DNA of 64,000 nucleotides from Pannonibacter sp051860505 (GTDB lineage: Bacteria; Pseudomonadota; Alphaproteobacteria; Rhizobiales; Stappiaceae), in the NCBI RefSeq assembly GCF_051860505.1, contig NZ_JBHYDX010000020.1:25731-89730 (forward strand). Direction: 5' to 3'. Position 1 is the first letter of the stretch. Each line of letters starts with the position of its first letter. The notes under the pieces were generated by a model. That model was not told where the DNA came from. It saw only the letters and a program-made list of their open reading frames with translations, and ran no database searches. Positions 16,822 through 24,508 of this stretch are shown here, one piece after another. Both the position numbers and the translations under genes were made by a program.

Positions 16822-17853
16822 TCAGCTGACACCGGCCTTCTTCAGCACCTTTCTGAACCGGGCGGCTACCTTGGCAAAGCCGTCGTCGGTGCCGTGGATC
16901 TCGTCGATCCAGTCGGCGACGTCCGACATGGCCCCACGACAGTCGACCAGCCAGATGTTGGTCTGTTTCGGATCGCCGGCGACATCACTGAGCATGTCGT
17001 AGAGCGCATCGACCAGGAACTTGATGATGTTCCGGCGCAAGTCGCGGTCCTTGATCTTGCGCGCATCGAGTGGTTCGCCAAGCCACTCGTTCTTCTTGGC
17101 GTGTTTCGGCTTGCGCGGATCGTCGGGACTGTCCGGATACGGAAACGCGTAATCATAGCCGTGTATGAAAATCGGAACCTTGGCGAACTCCTTGTACTGG
17201 CGGATGTTGCCAATGACATGCCGATAGGCCTCGTCGAGATAGGCGATCTTCTGGGCCAGCACCGCCATGTTGATGTGCCCGGCGACGTCCGTGACATTGC
17301 CGTTGAAGTTCTTCAGCATGTCATGCAGCACGGCCACGCCGGTTTCCGGATCCTCACCGATGATGTCATTTCCAGCGGCGGAGAAGAGGAACCCCTTGAC
17401 GTGCTTTCGCTGCGTCCACAAGGCCGCCAGATACTCGGTCCCGTTGTCCCCGGTAGGGCCATAGACCATGTTCTGCGCCGTGTCGCCCGCAGCTCCAACG
17501 GAATAAATGAGATAGTCCTTGCCGAGCTGGTCGATGACGTCCTTCACCAGCAAGGGAAACTGATGCCAGCTGTCCCCCTCCTCGACCAGAACGGGCAGCT
17601 TTTCGCCAGCGTTCAGCCGGTTGCGGAAGGTCACCTGACGGCGCCAGCGCGAGACGCTGTTGCCGATCTGCAGCGCATTCTCGAGTTCTTCGAGATCCGG
17701 CGTCATGACGACTTTCTTCGGGTCAGGCCGCAGTTCGAAGTCAAAGCCGCCGCGTCCCTTGCGCACGACCGACACAGCAAGAATCTGTTCGTCGGTCGTT
17801 GCAGGGTCGGTCAGGAGAGCGAGATAGTCCGGATAGCTGATTTTCTTTGCCAT
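16822..17853 (-). CDS. SGNH/GDSL-type hydrolase, cytoplasmic
   Basis: A 343-residue protein with all four blocks of an SGNH hydrolase: the nucleophile Ser95 in LVEEGDSWHQFP, the glycine block YSVGAAGDTAQNM, Asn162 in SAAGNDIIGE and the DxxH pair Asp317/His320 in WIDEIHGTD. There is no signal peptide or membrane segment, so it should act in the cytoplasm, unlike most secreted esterases of this fold. The N-terminal 80 residues are not part of the hydrolase core and I do not recognise them. The start ATG has GGGAGGAA upstream. It is divergent, across 143 bases, from a trypsin-like peptidase also lacking a signal peptide, suggesting a shared function. Substrate unknown. Confidence 0.75.
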   Translation of the reverse strand: MAKKISYPDYLALLTDPATTDEQILAVSVVRKGRGGFDFELRPDPKKVVMTPDLEELENALQIGNSVSRWRRQVTFRNRLNAGEKLPVLVEEGDSWHQFPLLVKDVIDQLGKDYLIYSVGAAGDTAQNMVYGPTGDNGTEYLAALWTQRKHVKGFLFSAAGNDIIGEDPETGVAVLHDMLKNFNGNVTDVAGHINMAVLAQKIAYLDEAYRHVIGNIRQYKEFAKVPIFIHGYDYAFPYPDSPDDPRKPKHAKKNEWLGEPLDARKIKDRDLRRNIIKFLVDALYDMLSDVAGDPKQTNIWLVDCRGAMSDVADWIDEIHGTDDGFAKVAARFRKVLKKAGVS

Positions 17854-17996
17854 GCGTTCCTCCCGAGGAGCACGTACCGGCGTCTGCCGGACTGCCGGTG
17901 GCGCCTCGGCAAGGACTAGCCTGCCGCTGCGGAACATCCTAAACTCTGAATTGCAGGGCGCGCAATACGCATCATATGACCTGCGAAGGAGCGATC

Positions 17997-19058
17997 ATGG
18001 GTATTTCGCTGGAACACCTAGGCGACAGCCTCATGGAAGCGGCCGCCAAACGCGTCCGTGACCGCCTGCCGGCCCTCGCAAAATCGAAGACCTTCGCCCG
18101 GCGCGGTCTGGTTTCTCCGACCGAAACCAAAGCCCGCATCACCCGCTATGTCGAGGCCACCAGCCGCGCCATCCTGCCGGAACGTGCGGCGGCCCGGGCT
18201 GATATCACAACGGGCCAGGAAGCCCTGATCGGCACCAACGATCTCTTGTCCATCGAGTTCCTTGAGGCCGGGCTGCTGGCGGCGCGCGCCGTGGGGCGGA
18301 TCGAGATCATGGGAACCGGCCTTTTCGGCACGGGCTTCCTCGTCGGAGATCGCCTGCTCCTCACCAATCACCATGTCCTTCCGGCCCCAGCGCTCGCCGG
18401 AGCAACGGTGGTCACCTTTGGTCACGAGGAGCAAAAGTTCGGAACGCCCAGCGTTCCGGCAGACTTTGCTCTTGAACCGGCCCGGTTCTGGCTGACGGAT
18501 TCCGAGCATGATTTCACCCTGGTCGCCCTGTCGGCGCAAAGCGATCTGGGCGTGTCCCTCGACAGCTTCGGCTGGCACCCGCTGCATGAGGAAGGCAAGA
18601 TCCTCGAGGGCCATCCGGTTGCCATCGTGCAGCACCCGCAAGGCCGGCCGAAAACAATTGCCCTGCACAACAGCTATTTCCTCATCGTCGACAATGCCTC
18701 ACCTGACGACCAGTTCTGCTGGTACTCCGGCGATACGGAGCGCGGCAGTTCCGGTTCGCCCGTGTTCAATCGCGACTGGCAGGTGGTGGCGCTGCATCAC
18801 AAGGCGGTGCCACGCACCAACTCGCGCAACGAGATCCTCGACAAGTTCGGCAAGACCATGAGCGAGGCGCGCTACAAGGCCAATCCGGATCTGGTCGACT
18901 ATGTCGCCAACGAGGGCGTGCGTGCTTCGCGGCTCAGACGAACCATCGCGTCCGCTTCCCTGGGCGATCCGGCTCAAGCCGCGCTGCGCGATGGCCTCAT
19001 CGCCTTGTGGGACAGCCCCAAGGGCCGTTCCCTGCGCGCGCGTTTCCCAGCCCCGTGA
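17997..19058 (+). CDS. Trypsin-like serine peptidase, cytoplasmic
   Basis: A 353-residue protein with a chymotrypsin-fold peptidase domain from about residue 100 to 290. The triad is His126 (LLTNHHVL), Asp172 (SEHDFTLVAL) and Ser252 (DTERGSSGSPVFN). The first 100 residues are alpha-helical in character and of no family I recognise. No signal peptide is visible, which is unusual for a trypsin-like enzyme and is seen in stress- or immunity-linked bacterial peptidases. The ATG at 17997 has GAAGGAG five bases upstream; an ATG 21 bases earlier lacks an RBS. It is divergent from the SGNH hydrolase gene. Confidence 0.82.
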   Translation: MGISLEHLGDSLMEAAAKRVRDRLPALAKSKTFARRGLVSPTETKARITRYVEATSRAILPERAAARADITTGQEALIGTNDLLSIEFLEAGLLAARAVGRIEIMGTGLFGTGFLVGDRLLLTNHHVLPAPALAGATVVTFGHEEQKFGTPSVPADFALEPARFWLTDSEHDFTLVALSAQSDLGVSLDSFGWHPLHEEGKILEGHPVAIVQHPQGRPKTIALHNSYFLIVDNASPDDQFCWYSGDTERGSSGSPVFNRDWQVVALHHKAVPRTNSRNEILDKFGKTMSEARYKANPDLVDYVANEGVRASRLRRTIASASLGDPAQAALRDGLIALWDSPKGRSLRARFPAP

Positions 19059-19072
19059 AAAACTCCCCCTGA

Positions 19073-19507
19073 CTACCGTGGCCGCGCCTTCAAGGTCGCC
19101 AGCATCAGGCTGGTCTCCGTCGCGGCGACACCTTCGATCATGCGAATGCGATTGAGCGCTGCATCGAAACTGGCAAGATCGGGAGTGGCAAGATCAATGA
19201 CCAGGTCCCAGCGACCGTTCGTTGAATGGATTGCACGGGCTTCCGGCATTCCGGTAATGCGCCGGATGACGCCGTCAGAGCGCTTGCCTTCGATGGCCAG
19301 CAGCATCACTGCCCGGATCGGCAGGTCCTGCGCTTCGTTGCGCAGAACAGCGGTAAAACCCTGGATCTCTCCAGTGGCGATCAGCCGGTCAAGCCGGCTG
19401 CGAATGGTCGCGCGGGACAGATCCAGATCGAGCGCCAGATCCGAAATCGACCGACGACCATCCTGGCGCAGGGCCGCGATCAGTGCCCGATCGGTCTCAT
19501 CCAGCAT
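19073..19507 (-). CDS. Lrp/AsnC-family regulator of arginine catabolism
   Basis: A 144-residue Lrp/AsnC regulator. The helix-turn-helix is at residues 1-60 (SISDLALDLDLSRATIRSRL) and the RAM ligand domain follows (WDLVIDLATPDLASFD). The start MLDETDRALI is typical of the family; an upstream ATG-containing extension is not. It is divergent from the arginase gene, 137 bases away, the usual layout for regulators that induce arginase and ornithine cyclodeaminase in response to arginine or ornithine. The stop lies 14 bases from the end of the convergent peptidase gene. Confidence 0.88.
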   Translation of the reverse strand: MLDETDRALIAALRQDGRRSISDLALDLDLSRATIRSRLDRLIATGEIQGFTAVLRNEAQDLPIRAVMLLAIEGKRSDGVIRRITGMPEARAIHSTNGRWDLVIDLATPDLASFDAALNRIRMIEGVAATETSLMLATLKARPR

Positions 19508-19644
19508 GATTTTTCCATTTTGCTCGAACGCACTTTTCAATCTGCGCAAAGATACGCGCATTTTGGGCGCTTATCCAAGTTCTTTCCGCCGCTTTTGTCA
19601 GTCATTCTATTTAGAAATGTCAGCTGCTGCGGATGGAGGATCCC

Positions 19645-20574
19645 TTGCGCTCAATCGCCCTGCTGGGTGCGCCGATCGAGGAAGGCGCCGGACGACGGGG
19701 CTGCGTGATGGGCCCTGCCGCCTATCGCACGGCCGGTCTTGTCGAGGAGTTGGAGGCGCTTGGCCTCATGGTCACCGATCTTGGCGATGCCGCACCGGAT
19801 GCCGCGCTTGATGTTCCTGGTGACGATCCGAAGCTGAAGCACCTGCGCAAGGTCGCCGGCTGGACGCGCAGCCTTGCCCGCCACGCTGAAGAGCTGGCCA
19901 TGGGGCCACAGCTGCCGATCTACATGGGCGGTGATCATGCGCTGGCGCTCGGCACGCTGGCCGGCCACGCCGCCGCAGCCGCAAGGCTCGGGCGCCCGCT
20001 GTTCGTGCTGTGGCTAGACGCGCACTCCGACTTCAACACGTTCGAAAGCACCGTCAGCGGCAATCTGCATGGCACTCCGCTCGCCTTTGCCTGCGGACTG
20101 CCGGGCTTTGACGTCCTGATGGGCGAACCGCTCAAGCACACGGTGGATCCGGCCAATCTTTGCCTTCTCGGCCTCAGGTCGGTCGATCCACCGGAACGGC
20201 GCATGATCAAGGATCTCGGTGTGACAGCGCATGACATGCGGGCCATTGACGAGACCGGTATCGCCCGGCTGCTCGGGCCGTTCCTGGACCGCTGCGCCGC
20301 CGCAAACGGCCTTTTGCATGTCAGCCTCGACGTCGATTTCATCGATCCGGATATCGCGCCGGCCGTGGGCACGACAGTGCCCGGCGGCGTCACGTTCCGC
20401 GAGGCGCATCTGGTGATGGAGATGCTGCATGACAGCGGCCTCGTCACCTCGCTCGATCTCGTCGAACTCAACCCCTTCCTGGACGACCGGGGCCGCACCG
20501 CGCGGCTGATGGTCGATCTGACAGCCAGCCTGTTCGGCCGGCGCATCATGGACCGTCCGACCCGGAGTTTCTGA
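19645..20574 (+). CDS. rocF: Arginase
   Basis: A 309-residue ureohydrolase converting arginine to ornithine and urea. Manganese ligands are in YMGGDHALALG, WLDAHSDFN and SLDVDFIDPD. The start is placed at the TTG at 19645 because GGAGG lies five bases before it and the protein then begins MRSIALLGAP, as arginases usually do. An ATG at 19633 is the alternative but has no Shine-Dalgarno. It is followed after two bases by ornithine cyclodeaminase, so arginine can be taken to proline and ammonia. Confidence 0.93.
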   Translation: MRSIALLGAPIEEGAGRRGCVMGPAAYRTAGLVEELEALGLMVTDLGDAAPDAALDVPGDDPKLKHLRKVAGWTRSLARHAEELAMGPQLPIYMGGDHALALGTLAGHAAAAARLGRPLFVLWLDAHSDFNTFESTVSGNLHGTPLAFACGLPGFDVLMGEPLKHTVDPANLCLLGLRSVDPPERRMIKDLGVTAHDMRAIDETGIARLLGPFLDRCAAANGLLHVSLDVDFIDPDIAPAVGTTVPGGVTFREAHLVMEMLHDSGLVTSLDLVELNPFLDDRGRTARLMVDLTASLFGRRIMDRPTRSF

Positions 20575-20576
20575 TC

Positions 20577-21647
20577 ATGGCCTATGCCCCGTCAAAACTT
20601 GCTCTCGTGCCCTTCGTCAGCGTTGAAAACATGCTGCGACTGGTCAACACCATCGGCATTGAAACCTTCCTGACCGAGCTTGCCGGCTTCATCGAGGAAG
20701 ACTTCCGCCGCTGGCCTCTGTTCGACAAGACGCCGCGCGTGGCGTCCCACTCGCGCGAAGGCGTCATTGAGCTGATGCCGACATCGGATGACGTCTCCTA
20801 CGGCTTCAAATACGTGAACGGCCATCCTAAAAACACGCAGACCGGCCGCCAGACGGTGACCGCCTTCGGCGTAATGGCGGAAGTCCAGACCGGTTATCCG
20901 GTGCTGATCACCGAGATGACCCTGCTGACTGCGCTACGAACGGCGGCAATGTCGGCGGTCGCCGCCAAATACCTGGCACCGAAGACGGCCCGGTCCATGG
21001 CCCTGATCGGCAATGGCGCGCAATCCGAATTCCAGGCGCTCGCCTTCAAGACCCTGCTCGGCGTCGACCGGCTGCGGCTCTATGACATCGATCGTGCGGC
21101 CAGCCTGCGCTGCGCCCGCAATCTCTCCGGCTTCGGGCTGGATGTTACCGTCTGCACCGCCCCGGAAGCCGCCGTCGAGGGCGTCGACATCATCACCACG
21201 GCGACGGCCGACAAGCAGCTTGCCACGATCCTCACCGACAACATGGTCGCCTCGGGACAGCACATCAACGCCGTCGGCGGCGACTGCCCCGGCAAGACCG
21301 AGTTGCACCGGGATATCCTGCTGCGGTCCGATATTTTTGTCGAATACACACCACAGACCCGGATCGAGGGCGAGATCCAGCAGTTGCGCCCAACCCACCC
21401 GGTGACAGAGCTGTGGCAGGTCATGACCGGCGCCGCCGAGGGCAGGACGTCCGAGCGGCAGATCACGCTGTTCGATTCCGTCGGTTTCGCAGTCGAGGAT
21501 TTTTCGGCGCTGCGCTATCTGAAATCGCTGATCGGCCGGGTGCAGGCCTATGAAATGCTGGACCTTCTGGCGGATCCCGATGATCCGCGCGACCTGTTCG
21601 GCATGGTGCTGAGGGCGCGCGCCGAACTGACTGATCTGGCGTCCTGA
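20577..21647 (+). CDS. ocd: Ornithine cyclodeaminase
   Basis: A 356-residue NAD-dependent enzyme of the ornithine cyclodeaminase/mu-crystallin family that converts ornithine to proline with loss of ammonia. Visible features are FKYVNGHPKNTQ (substrate site), the nucleotide-binding MALIGNGAQSEFQ and NAVGGDCPGKTEL with the catalytic Asp. It starts two bases after the arginase stop and forms a two-gene operon with it under the divergent Lrp-type regulator. Confidence 0.95.
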   Translation: MAYAPSKLALVPFVSVENMLRLVNTIGIETFLTELAGFIEEDFRRWPLFDKTPRVASHSREGVIELMPTSDDVSYGFKYVNGHPKNTQTGRQTVTAFGVMAEVQTGYPVLITEMTLLTALRTAAMSAVAAKYLAPKTARSMALIGNGAQSEFQALAFKTLLGVDRLRLYDIDRAASLRCARNLSGFGLDVTVCTAPEAAVEGVDIITTATADKQLATILTDNMVASGQHINAVGGDCPGKTELHRDILLRSDIFVEYTPQTRIEGEIQQLRPTHPVTELWQVMTGAAEGRTSERQITLFDSVGFAVEDFSALRYLKSLIGRVQAYEMLDLLADPDDPRDLFGMVLRARAELTDLAS

Positions 21648-21653
21648 AGCAGG

Positions 21654-22439
21654 TCAGCCGAGGTTGGGCGCGTTGCCGGGAACGAAGACATAGTCCCAGA
21701 TGCCGGTGCGCTCCGCTTCGCGATAGCCGAGGCTTTGAAGAACCAGGCTGACCTCGGCGTGATTGGCTTCGAAGATTTCGATGAAGATCACGGGGCGGTG
21801 GCGTGCAAGAAACATCCGTGCGCCTTGCAGGACAGCAGCCTCGAAGCCTTCGACGTCAATCTTCACCAGATCCACGTGATCGAGAGCCAGATCCTCTGCA
21901 AGCGTATCCAGGCGAGCCAGTCGGAGATCACCATCCGGGTCCGCAGCCATGACCGCAGCCCCGCTGTTGCGGGCGGTGAAATGCGCCACCCGCGCGCGGC
22001 CATCCTCGGCGCCAAGAGCGATCTGATGTGCCTCGATCCGGTCGCCGAAGCCGTTTGCAGCGATGTTTCGGCGCAAAAGGGCATGGTTTGCCGGCGCCGG
22101 TTCGAAACAGACAAGACGCCGCGCCTTGCGGTGAAACGCCCAGTAGAGCGCGTGGTTGCCGATGTTCGCTCCAATGTCGAGGATGACGGCAGCCTCGGGC
22201 AGGTAGCGATCAGCAACTGCCAGTTCCGTGCGGGCGGTGAAGTTCCGTGCCCGGAAAATGTCCCGTTGCAACGCATCATCGGCGAGGTCCGGCAAATGCA
22301 TCAGCACCCCGCCGGCAAGTTCGACTGGCTGATCCGCCTGGCGGATCTGCGCCTTGAGAAACTCGATGTCCTCGCGCAGTTCGCGCACCACGCGGGTGCG
22401 CTTCACCAGACTGTTCACAGCCTTCAGTACGAGTTTCAT
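21654..22439 (-). CDS. FkbM-family methyltransferase
   Basis: A 261-residue SAM-dependent methyltransferase of the FkbM type. Motif I is VILDIGANIGNHALYWAF; CFEPAPANHALLRRNI and VDLVKIDVEGFEAAVLQGA are also typical. A coiled-coil-like N-terminus (about residues 10-40) precedes the domain. The ATG at 22439 has GGGGAGGG just upstream; the frame extends to 22532 without an RBS. Members methylate O-groups on glycans or small molecules. The neighbours (ornithine cyclodeaminase, convergent; HxlR regulator) do not reveal the substrate. Confidence 0.87.
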   Translation of the reverse strand: MKLVLKAVNSLVKRTRVVRELREDIEFLKAQIRQADQPVELAGGVLMHLPDLADDALQRDIFRARNFTARTELAVADRYLPEAAVILDIGANIGNHALYWAFHRKARRLVCFEPAPANHALLRRNIAANGFGDRIEAHQIALGAEDGRARVAHFTARNSGAAVMAADPDGDLRLARLDTLAEDLALDHVDLVKIDVEGFEAAVLQGARMFLARHRPVIFIEIFEANHAEVSLVLQSLGYREAERTGIWDYVFVPGNAPNLG

Positions 22440-22567
22440 GCGCCCTCCCCGATCCGGCTCACGCCACCGGAGGACTGAGCTGCCAGTCCTTACGTTACGG
22501 TCTTCATTTGCAACGTCAATGCCTCGAGGCAAACCTTTGCATTGACTCAGTCATGTCGGTTCCGCAG

Positions 22568-22942
22568 TCAGCCGAGATCAGCCGGATCAACGCGCTCCAG
22601 CCTGCGATGCCGCAATTTCTTCGAGACATGGGCGATCGCCTGGATCGCAGGAATGAGCTCTAGCCCAAGATCGGTCAAAGCATATTCAACCGAAGGCGGC
22701 GACGTCGGCATAACCTTACGCTGAACCACGCCTTGCTCCTCCAGCTGGCGCAGGCGCTCGGTCAGGACCTTGGCCGAGATCGGGGGAATGTCCACGCGCA
22801 ACTCGCTGAACCGGCGCGGCCCGCCGGACAGATACCAGATGATGTTCGGTGTCCATGCCCCGCCAAGCAGGGACATGCAGTCACTCAAGGGGCAGTTGCC
22901 CGGTGGATGCGGCGTCCGGTTCTTACGCAGCTTCAAAGCCAT
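22568..22942 (-). CDS. HxlR-family regulator
   Basis: A 124-residue winged-helix HxlR regulator: CPLSDCMSLLGGAWTPNIIW followed by GPRRFSELRVDIPPISAKVL and LGLELIPAIQAI. The conserved cysteine (Cys in NCPLSDC) is present and may sense electrophiles, as in related regulators. GGAGC precedes the ATG at 22942. It is divergent from a glutathione S-transferase gene, its likely target. Confidence 0.88.
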   Translation of the reverse strand: MALKLRKNRTPHPPGNCPLSDCMSLLGGAWTPNIIWYLSGGPRRFSELRVDIPPISAKVLTERLRQLEEQGVVQRKVMPTSPPSVEYALTDLGLELIPAIQAIAHVSKKLRHRRLERVDPADLG

Positions 22943-22977
22943 CGTGATGCTCCTGTGACAGGTGGCGAGCCTTGGAG

Positions 22978-22991
22978 TTACCGGTTGGTAA
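22978..22991. promoter_or_regulatory. Candidate HxlR operator
   Basis: TTACCGGTTGGTAA is an inverted repeat with TTACC/GGTAA arms and a 4-base spacer, in the 160-base gap between the divergent HxlR and GST genes. Related GTAACC/GGTTT half sites follow at 23009-23040. Position and symmetry suggest the operator for both genes. Confidence 0.4.
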
Positions 22992-23102
22992 TCCCATTCT
23001 CGTCGTAACCTATCGTACCCTGGTTTACAAAAGTAACCATCACCTCCTACATGGGCAGCGCGGACAGCGTTTCGTCCGCATCCGAACCCCACGGAGTATG
23101 AG

Positions 23103-23714
23103 ATGAAGCTTTACTTCTCCCCCGGCGCCTGCTCGCTTGCCACGCATATCGTCCTTCGCGAACTCGATCTCGGCTTTGACAGCGAACGCGTCGACACCAA
23201 GACCAAGGTGACCGGGTCGGGTGCCAATTTCTATGACATCAACCCGGACGGCTATGTGCCGGCGCTGCAGCTGGACAATGGCGAAATCATCACAGAAGGG
23301 GTCGCCATCCTGCAGTATCTGGCCGACCAGCACCCGCAGTCGAAACTTGCTCCGGCACCGGGTTCCTGGGAACGCACCCAGCTGCACCGCCAGCTCAATT
23401 TTATCTCAGCCGAACTGCACAAGTCCTTCTCACCGCTGTTCCGTGGCGCCGAGGGCGATGCACGCACGGCTGCCATCGACACGCTTGGCGTCAAGTTCAA
23501 GCATTTCGACCGACTGTTTGCCGATGGCCGCCCTTATGTGATGGGCGACACCTTTACGGTGGCCGATGCCTACCTCTTCACCGTGCTGAGCTGGACACGC
23601 GTCGTCCAGGTCGACCTGTCACCGTGGCCGGTTCTCGTTGCCTATCTGGAGCGCGTTGGCGCACGCAAGCCGGTGCAGGACGCACTGGTCGCAGAAGGCC
23701 TCGTCGCCGCCTGA
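23103..23714 (+). CDS. gst: Glutathione S-transferase, beta-class type
   Basis: A 203-residue soluble GST. The N-terminal thioredoxin-like domain has the beta-class active-site Cys10 in SPGACSLA and the cis-Pro loop DGYVPAL; the helical C-terminal domain ends with a YVMGDTFTVADAYLF segment. GGAG precedes the ATG. It is followed by an NTF2-like protein and a small tautomerase, suggesting an electrophile detoxification unit controlled by HxlR. Confidence 0.92.
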   Translation: MKLYFSPGACSLATHIVLRELDLGFDSERVDTKTKVTGSGANFYDINPDGYVPALQLDNGEIITEGVAILQYLADQHPQSKLAPAPGSWERTQLHRQLNFISAELHKSFSPLFRGAEGDARTAAIDTLGVKFKHFDRLFADGRPYVMGDTFTVADAYLFTVLSWTRVVQVDLSPWPVLVAYLERVGARKPVQDALVAEGLVAA

Positions 23715-23780
23715 TACCTCTGAGGTGCCGGCCCGCCCGGTCCGGTGCCTCCCCCTCCTCTGTAACAACAGGCTGCTCAG

Positions 23781-24155
23781 ATGGATACGACGCTGGAAGA
23801 CCTGAAAGCGGTCATCCTTTCCTATTTCGACGCGCTCAATCGCAGCGATGCGGAGCTGCTGGGCTCGGTCTTTCACGACAAGGCGCTCTATGCATCGACG
23901 ACAGGCGGCGACGTCCGTTTCTGGTCGATGGACCACTACCTGCCCATCGTGGCGGCAAGGCCAGCCCCCGCCAGTCGCGGCGAAGCGAACAACGGCCGCA
24001 TCGTCTCGATCACGATTGCAGGTCCCGATGCCGCGACAGCCATCGTTCAGATGACATTGCTTGGCCGCGACTACACCGACATCCTGTCCTTCGTGCGCCA
24101 GGACCGGCGCTGGCGGATCGCCGCCAAGGTTTTCGATTCCACCAAGAAGCCCTGA
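23781..24155 (+). CDS. NTF2-like (lumazine-binding type) protein
   Basis: A 124-residue cone-shaped NTF2-fold protein beginning MDTTLEDLKAVILSYFDALN and ending DRRWRIAAKVFDST, the layout of the putative lumazine-binding/SnoaL-like group. These fold into small-molecule pockets, and some are enzymes. It lies 66 bases after the GST gene and 28 before a tautomerase. No catalytic residues can be assigned. Confidence 0.75.
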   Translation: MDTTLEDLKAVILSYFDALNRSDAELLGSVFHDKALYASTTGGDVRFWSMDHYLPIVAARPAPASRGEANNGRIVSITIAGPDAATAIVQMTLLGRDYTDILSFVRQDRRWRIAAKVFDSTKKP

Positions 24156-24183
24156 ACGGCTTCACGGCAAAAAGGCACATGGC

Positions 24184-24393
24184 ATGCCCTATGTGAACAT
24201 CAAGGTGACCCGCGAGGGCGTCACCGCCGCCCAGAAGGCGCAGCTGATCGAAGGCGTTACCACGCTGCTGTCCGATGTGCTTGGCAAGAACCCCAAAACC
24301 ACCTTCGTGGTGATTGACGAAGTCGACCTCGACAACTGGGGCATCGGCGGGCTGCCCGTGACCGAGTTCCGGCAGCGGCAGGCAAAGACCTGA
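24184..24393 (+). CDS. 4-oxalocrotonate tautomerase-family protein
   Basis: A 69-residue tautomerase. After removal of Met1 the protein begins with the catalytic proline (MPYVNIKVTREGVTAAQKA), and NPKTTFVVIDEVDLDNWGIGG matches the rest of the family. Length is close to the 62-76 residues of 4-oxalocrotonate tautomerases. The in-frame extension upstream overlaps the NTF2-like gene and lacks a start. It is the last gene before a strong terminator. Confidence 0.9.
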   Translation: MPYVNIKVTREGVTAAQKAQLIEGVTTLLSDVLGKNPKTTFVVIDEVDLDNWGIGGLPVTEFRQRQAKT

Positions 24394-24427
24394 CCACGCG
24401 ACTGGCACCGTCCTGTCACTGGACATG

Positions 24428-24463
24428 AAAAGGCCGGGCATTCTTCCGAATGCCCGGCCTTTT
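24428..24463. terminator. Bidirectional Rho-independent terminator
   Basis: A perfect 16-base-pair stem (AAAAGGCCGGGCATTC and its complement) with a TTCC loop; A and T runs at the two ends give a U tract on either strand. It lies between the convergent tautomerase and ilvD genes and should stop both transcripts. Confidence 0.93.
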
Positions 24464-24508
24464 ATCTGATTGCATCTGCGGTGGGACGGACAGGCCCGCC
24501 CGTCCGGA

